The notes under the pieces were generated by a model, which did not search any database, was not told the DNA's origin, and worked only from the letters and a program-made list of their open reading frames with translations. Shown here piece by piece: positions 5,159 to 7,675 of a stretch of DNA of 7,675 nt. Position numbers and translations under genes: made by a program. The stretch's first letter is position 1, and the number at the start of each line of letters is the position of its first letter. The stretch spans positions 1 through 7,675 of the forward strand of contig JAJYNV010000242.1 of NCBI GenBank assembly GCA_021786135.1, given 5' to 3'. The DNA comes from Bacillota bacterium. Its GTDB lineage: Bacteria; Bacillota; Sulfobacillia; JAJZYS01; JAJYTV01.

Positions 5159-6855
5159 TAGTGGCTCAAGATCTCCTGATAGGTCATGCCCTGCTCGGCC
5201 ATGTACTGCGCCCCGTCCTGGCTCATGCCGACGCCGTGCCCGTTGCCGCGCCCGTCCAGCACATAGGTGGATGCGGCCAGCGGGTAGGTCGCCTGTGCGC
5301 CGCTGGCCCCCTCGACCGAGACGGTCGCTGGCAGCTGGCCCACGCCTGCCGCGCCCTCGGCGGCAGCACCCGCCAGACTGGGCAGGGTTACCGTACCGCT
5401 GGCGCCCTCGACGGTCACCGCGGCATTGGTCGTCACGGTGAAGAGTGTCGAAGGCAGACGCAAGAGCCCCCGGATGTTGTCCTTGTATACGGTGTACTGG
5501 CCCTCCGTCCCCTGAAACAGGACCGACAGCGGCCTGCCCGAGAACGTCTGGGACGTTCCCTGCAGCACCATCTGCTCGAGGTCGCCAACCGCGACGCCGC
5601 TCCAGTTGAGGACGAGATTCGCGATCTGCGCCGCGGTGAGCGTGATGGTCCAGGTCGTCGGCTGATAGCCCGGCAGCTCGTCGACACCGCGCAGATACGG
5701 CAGCGCTGTCGACCAGACATTTTCGGAGTTCTCGGTGGCGCCGCCCGAGTCGGCTGAGAATACGGCGTCGATGGGCTGTCCCTGGTACGTCATGATGATA
5801 TTTGCCGTGGCGTCGACCGCAGCGCTCGAGCTGGGCTGCTCGGCGGCATAGCCCCCGTAGGCCTGGCTCAGTGTCGATCCGTAGACGTCGAAGATGCTGC
5901 CCGGGGTCGCGTTCTCCATCTGGTAGAGCGCATAGGTGCGCGACGCGACGGCCTGGGACTCGAGTGCCGCCTGGGACCAGCTGGCGGGCATCTCGGACGG
6001 AACGACGCCATAGAGGTACTGCTCGAGCGGAAGTGTATTGACGACCTCAAGGCGCGTTCCCGACAAGGTGAACGAGAGACTGCCGCGATAGGCCGTGCCC
6101 TGCACGGACAGGACACCGCCATCCCCTGAGGCGGAGAACAGGCTCTCCGTCCCGACCAGGAACGACACAGCCCCGCTCGGAACCTGCACCATGAGTTCGC
6201 TTCCGCTCGGCTGATAGGCCGTTGCCGCCGGCATCTGCGCCTGCACCGCGGCCAGCTCGGCCTGGGCTGCCGCGGCGCTCGCATACTGGCCCACCAGCAC
6301 GCCCCACCCCTGCGGCAGCAGGATCGGATACGCGGGGACACCGGCCTGCCAGTAAGGCGTCACCATCGCCTGTGCCGCGGCCAGCGTCGGCAGGCCGGGA
6401 ATGAGCACGCCGTAAGGCCCGTAGACCGCCGACGCCACCGTGGCGCTCTCGGCCGCGGCGGCCGCGCCGACGGTCGCATAGGGGCCTGAGAATACGTCGT
6501 ACACACCGAGCGGCGTCAATTCGAGGTAGGCGGGGTGCCCCCCCGCCAGAAGCGCCGCCACGGCCTCCTGACCGGTCGCCAGGTCTGGTGTCTGGCTGAC
6601 GAGGTCACGGTAGCCGAGCATGCGCACATAGCTCTGACCAGGCAGTTCCGTCTGGTTTGGGCCTGACGCGTAGACGACATTCTGGCTGGGTCCGGCCGGT
6701 GCCAGGGTCGCCGCCACCAGCGCCGATGAGCCGACGTACAGTCCGACGCGGATGTTCGGCGCCGTCTGGGCCACTGCAGTCGCCTGCCAGGCAGATGGTA
6801 AAAGCAGGGCCGCACAGACCAAAAGGGCCCTCAGGCCCCGGAAAGGTTTTGCCAT
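5125..6855 (-). CDS. Secreted SpoIID/LytB-domain protein with SPOR-like repeats
   Basis: Exported 576-aa protein predicted to cleave or remodel peptidoglycan glycan strands outside the membrane. It opens with a signal peptide: basic K3, R6 and R9, a hydrophobic run at about 9-20, and a likely cut after AVAQ near 30. Two SPOR-like units follow: VYDVFSGPYATVGAAAAAE around 118-136 and WGVLVGQYASAAAAQAELAA around 184-203. SPOR domains bind glycan strands lacking stem peptides. The SpoIID core spans about 255-576. LPLEQYLYGVVPSEMPASW (275-293) carries E288, matching the catalytic glutamate of the SpoIID lytic transglycosylase. It is followed by SQAVASRTYAL (300-310), FSADSGGATEN (366-376) and GHGVGMSQDGAQYMAEQG (539-556). 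A loop at about 481-530 repeats VEGASG twice. The ATG at 6855 is the furthest possible start, as an in-frame TGA sits one codon before it. No Shine-Dalgarno precedes it, which is odd. A strict sporulation role is not shown; LytB-like amidase-enhancer function is possible. Confidence 0.87.
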   Translation of the reverse strand: MAKPFRGLRALLVCAALLLPSAWQATAVAQTAPNIRVGLYVGSSALVAATLAPAGPSQNVVYASGPNQTELPGQSYVRMLGYRDLVSQTPDLATGQEAVAALLAGGHPAYLELTPLGVYDVFSGPYATVGAAAAAESATVASAVYGPYGVLIPGLPTLAAAQAMVTPYWQAGVPAYPILLPQGWGVLVGQYASAAAAQAELAAVQAQMPAATAYQPSGSELMVQVPSGAVSFLVGTESLFSASGDGGVLSVQGTAYRGSLSFTLSGTRLEVVNTLPLEQYLYGVVPSEMPASWSQAALESQAVASRTYALYQMENATPGSIFDVYGSTLSQAYGGYAAEQPSSSAAVDATANIIMTYQGQPIDAVFSADSGGATENSENVWSTALPYLRGVDELPGYQPTTWTITLTAAQIANLVLNWSGVAVGDLEQMVLQGTSQTFSGRPLSVLFQGTEGQYTVYKDNIRGLLRLPSTLFTVTTNAAVTVEGASGTVTLPSLAGAAAEGAAGVGQLPATVSVEGASGAQATYPLAASTYVLDGRGNGHGVGMSQDGAQYMAEQGMTYQEILSHYYTGVSFAPDN

Positions 6856-6927
6856 GGTTCAGCGCGTTCGACAGGTTTCGGCCACGTTCCTTCCGCTCGT
6901 CTACCTTCGCCTTTTTAAGAGACCCCG

Positions 6928-6935
6928 TGACGTCA
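6928..6935. promoter_or_regulatory. TGACGTCA palindrome at the start of the SpoIID-like transcript
   Basis: A perfect 8-bp palindrome lies just downstream of the inferred - strand transcription start near 6937. Its position suits an operator, or the palindrome may be part of a hairpin in the 5' leader (GAC/GTC arms flank it). Eight-base palindromes occur by chance, so this is a weak call. Confidence 0.3.
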
Positions 6936-6943
6936 GTCGCCCT

Positions 6944-6972
6944 TTTATAGGCTTTGCGAAATGTCATGTCGA
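6944..6972 (-). promoter_or_regulatory. Sigma-A-like promoter of the SpoIID-like gene
   Basis: Read on the - strand, TCGACA (6972-6967) matches the -35 consensus at five of six bases and TATAAA (6949-6944) matches the -10 at five of six. The spacer is exactly 17 bp. The inferred start near 6937 gives a leader of about 80 nt. This points to vegetative rather than sporulation-sigma expression. Confidence 0.72.
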
Positions 6973-6987
6973 CAAAAATCGCCATGT

Positions 6988-7068
6988 TCTGTGTCCTAAC
7001 GATGGTTACCCAGTCCATTTGCTGTGGCCAAATCAGATTAATGCGGAAGACAAGATAATGGACACAGA
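6988..7068. repeat. Inverted pair of GGACACAGA sites in the divergent region
   Basis: TCTGTGTCC at 6988-6996 and GGACACAGA at 7060-7068 are exact 9-bp complements; with the next bases the shared motif is GGACACAGAnC. One copy lies 15 bp upstream of the -35 of the SpoIID-like gene. The other overlaps the proposed -35 of the gene at 7134. A shorter match, GTCCATT at 7013-7019, is the complement of AATGGAC at 7057-7063. Such placement suggests a common regulator or looping between two operators; this is inference. Confidence 0.45.
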
Positions 7069-7087
7069 TCAATGTATGGAGTATCGT
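7059..7087 (+). promoter_or_regulatory. Candidate promoter of the small coiled-coil gene
   Basis: TGGACA at 7059-7064 (five of six -35 bases) and TATCGT at 7082-7087 (four of six -10 bases) are 17 bp apart. The inferred start near 7094 gives a 40-nt leader. The -10 is only moderate. GATAAT at 7054-7059 is an alternative -10 but has no matching -35. Confidence 0.45.
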
Positions 7088-7089
7088 AT

Positions 7090-7097
7090 CGCTAGCG
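7090..7097. promoter_or_regulatory. CGCTAGCG palindrome at the inferred start site
   Basis: A perfect 8-bp palindrome sits on the proposed transcription start of the gene at 7134. It is flanked by GTAT (7086-7089) and ATAC (7099-7102), which extend the dyad imperfectly. It could be an operator, perhaps for self-regulation by the encoded protein. The evidence is symmetry and position only. Confidence 0.35.
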
Positions 7098-7133
7098 CAT
7101 ACTGTGCTGTGTAAACCTGAAGGAGGCTACATC

Positions 7134-7574
7134 GTGTCCGTCCGCACTGGCCCCTATACGGATGAAGAGATCGCAGAGATCCGCAAGATGACGGCCAAGG
7201 TGCGCGAAGGCGCCCAGATCCGTGATCTAGCACAAGAGCTTGCTGTGGAACTCAACCGCTCTGCACGCGGCCTTGCCCTGACCATCGGCCGTGAGCTTGC
7301 GCGTCAGAATCCGCGGCGTCCAAGGCAGCGCAAGATCCGCGCCATCGGACGCGGTCGCGACATGATGGTCCTGACACAGCGACTTGCGGCACTTGCCCGC
7401 GAGCTCGACGATCTCGGCCGCAGGCGCCGCGACCTCGACCGCTCGATCGAGACGCGCCTTTCCGAGTACTCGGAGCTCAAGTCCAAGCTCTTGCAGGCGA
7501 TTACGCCGGCCAATGTCGACGTGACGCCGCAACTCGCCGCCGAAGCCGCCACGGTCGAGGCGACCGAGGAGTAG
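7134..7574 (+). CDS. Putative DNA-binding protein, Myb/SANT-like with coiled coil
   Basis: I do not recognise a named family for this 146-aa protein. Residues about 8-55 (starting YTDEEIAEIRKM, then REGAQIRDLAQELAVELNRS and a third helix) have the spacing of a three-helix Myb/SANT-like domain. The pattern is loosely like that of the RsfA-type regulators of Bacillota, but without the conserved tryptophans. A very basic stretch follows at about 57-75 (RRPRQRKIRAIGRGR). A long charged helix at about 77-122, rich in Leu, Arg, Glu and Asp with heptad-like spacing, is a likely dimerising coiled coil. The tail is acidic. There is no signal peptide or membrane segment. The GTG at 7134 is chosen because AGGAGG at 7121-7126 lies 7 nt upstream; an in-frame GTG at 7104 lacks a ribosome site. 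It diverges from the SpoIID-like gene and ends in its own terminator, so it is a single-gene unit that may control itself and its neighbour. Confidence 0.7.
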   Translation: MSVRTGPYTDEEIAEIRKMTAKVREGAQIRDLAQELAVELNRSARGLALTIGRELARQNPRRPRQRKIRAIGRGRDMMVLTQRLAALARELDDLGRRRRDLDRSIETRLSEYSELKSKLLQAITPANVDVTPQLAAEAATVEATEE

Positions 7575-7590
7575 ACCCAAACGCACCAAC

Positions 7591-7616
7591 GAGGCGCGCC
7601 CGCAAGGGCGCGCCTC
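7591..7616 (+). terminator. Intrinsic terminator of the small coiled-coil gene
   Basis: An exact 11-bp stem (GAGGCGCGCCC at 7591-7601 and GGGCGCGCCTC at 7606-7616) closes a GCAA tetraloop 16 bp after the stop codon. It is followed by the T-rich stretch TCGTGTTTGGCGGTTTT. The stable stem, GNRA loop and trailing Ts make this the clearest terminator of the window. Confidence 0.85.
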
Positions 7617-7675
7617 TCGTGTTTGGCGGTTTTGAAGGCTATGTAGAAGCGTAAAGTGCCGCTACGAGGGGATTT

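Noticed and set aside
5310..5420. DNA repeat inside the SpoIID-like gene encoding VEGASG twice
   Set aside because: A short duplicated loop motif in an Ala/Gly-rich surface segment; too short to count as a mobile or structural repeat.
6900..6972. c-di-GMP-I (GEMM) riboswitch upstream of the SpoIID-like gene, suggested by CGCAAAGCC and GGGTCT on the - strand
   Set aside because: The GGGCAAACC block and GNRA hairpin required by that class are missing, and the matching bases are better explained as the spacer and -10 of a promoter with a 17-bp spacer.
6605..7072. 155-codon - strand frame spanning the SpoIID-like start and leader
   Set aside because: It covers the promoter region and out-of-frame signal peptide coding sequence, has no ribosome site, and shows no domain.
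1..7675. tRNA, rRNA, CRISPR array, insertion sequence or attachment site
   Set aside because: No cloverleaf, regularly spaced repeats, transposase motifs or flanking direct repeats were seen on either strand.

Overview
This 7.7-kb stretch of GC-rich bacterial DNA holds five protein genes: three on the + strand, one convergent on the - strand, and a short + strand gene diverging from that one. The suggested host is a high-GC Bacillota (Firmicutes) or a close relative. The reasons are an excellent ydaO/yuaA-type c-di-AMP riboswitch, strong AGGAGG-type ribosome sites, GTG/TTG starts, sigma-A-like promoters with 17-bp spacers, and a SpoIID/LytB-family wall protein. The genus cannot be read from the window, and an actinobacterium is a less likely alternative.

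Layout: (1) 1-165 holds a terminator for an upstream gene, then a -10 box with a perfect 8-bp inverted repeat over its -35 region, leading into a KamA-family radical SAM aminomutase (166-1536). (2) 41 bp later lies a GH15 glucoamylase/trehalase-family hydrolase (1578-3389), probably on the same transcript. (3) A new promoter overlaps the GH15 stop codon and starts a leader of about 240 nt carrying a c-di-AMP riboswitch and hairpins, followed by a GT20 trehalose-6-phosphate synthase (3659-5158). (4) Overlapping its tail by 34 bp on the opposite strand is a secreted SpoIID/LytB-domain protein with SPOR-like repeats (5125-6855). (5) A 278-bp divergent regulatory region separates it from a small putative DNA-binding coiled-coil protein (7134-7574), which ends in a strong terminator. 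The last 59 bases (7617-7675) show nothing I can assign.

How the parts may work together (inference): c-di-AMP is a turgor and wall-stress second messenger, and trehalose is a compatible solute. A c-di-AMP riboswitch on otsA would tie trehalose synthesis to osmotic state. GH15 enzymes of this class include bacterial trehalases, so synthesis and breakdown sit together but with separate transcriptional inputs. KamA makes beta-lysine, the precursor of the osmolyte N-epsilon-acetyl-beta-lysine in some microbes, so the whole + strand block may be an osmoadaptation locus. No trehalose-phosphate phosphatase (OtsB) and no beta-lysine acetyltransferase (AblB) lie in the window. The SpoIID-like wall protein and its divergent neighbour look like a separate cell-envelope unit.
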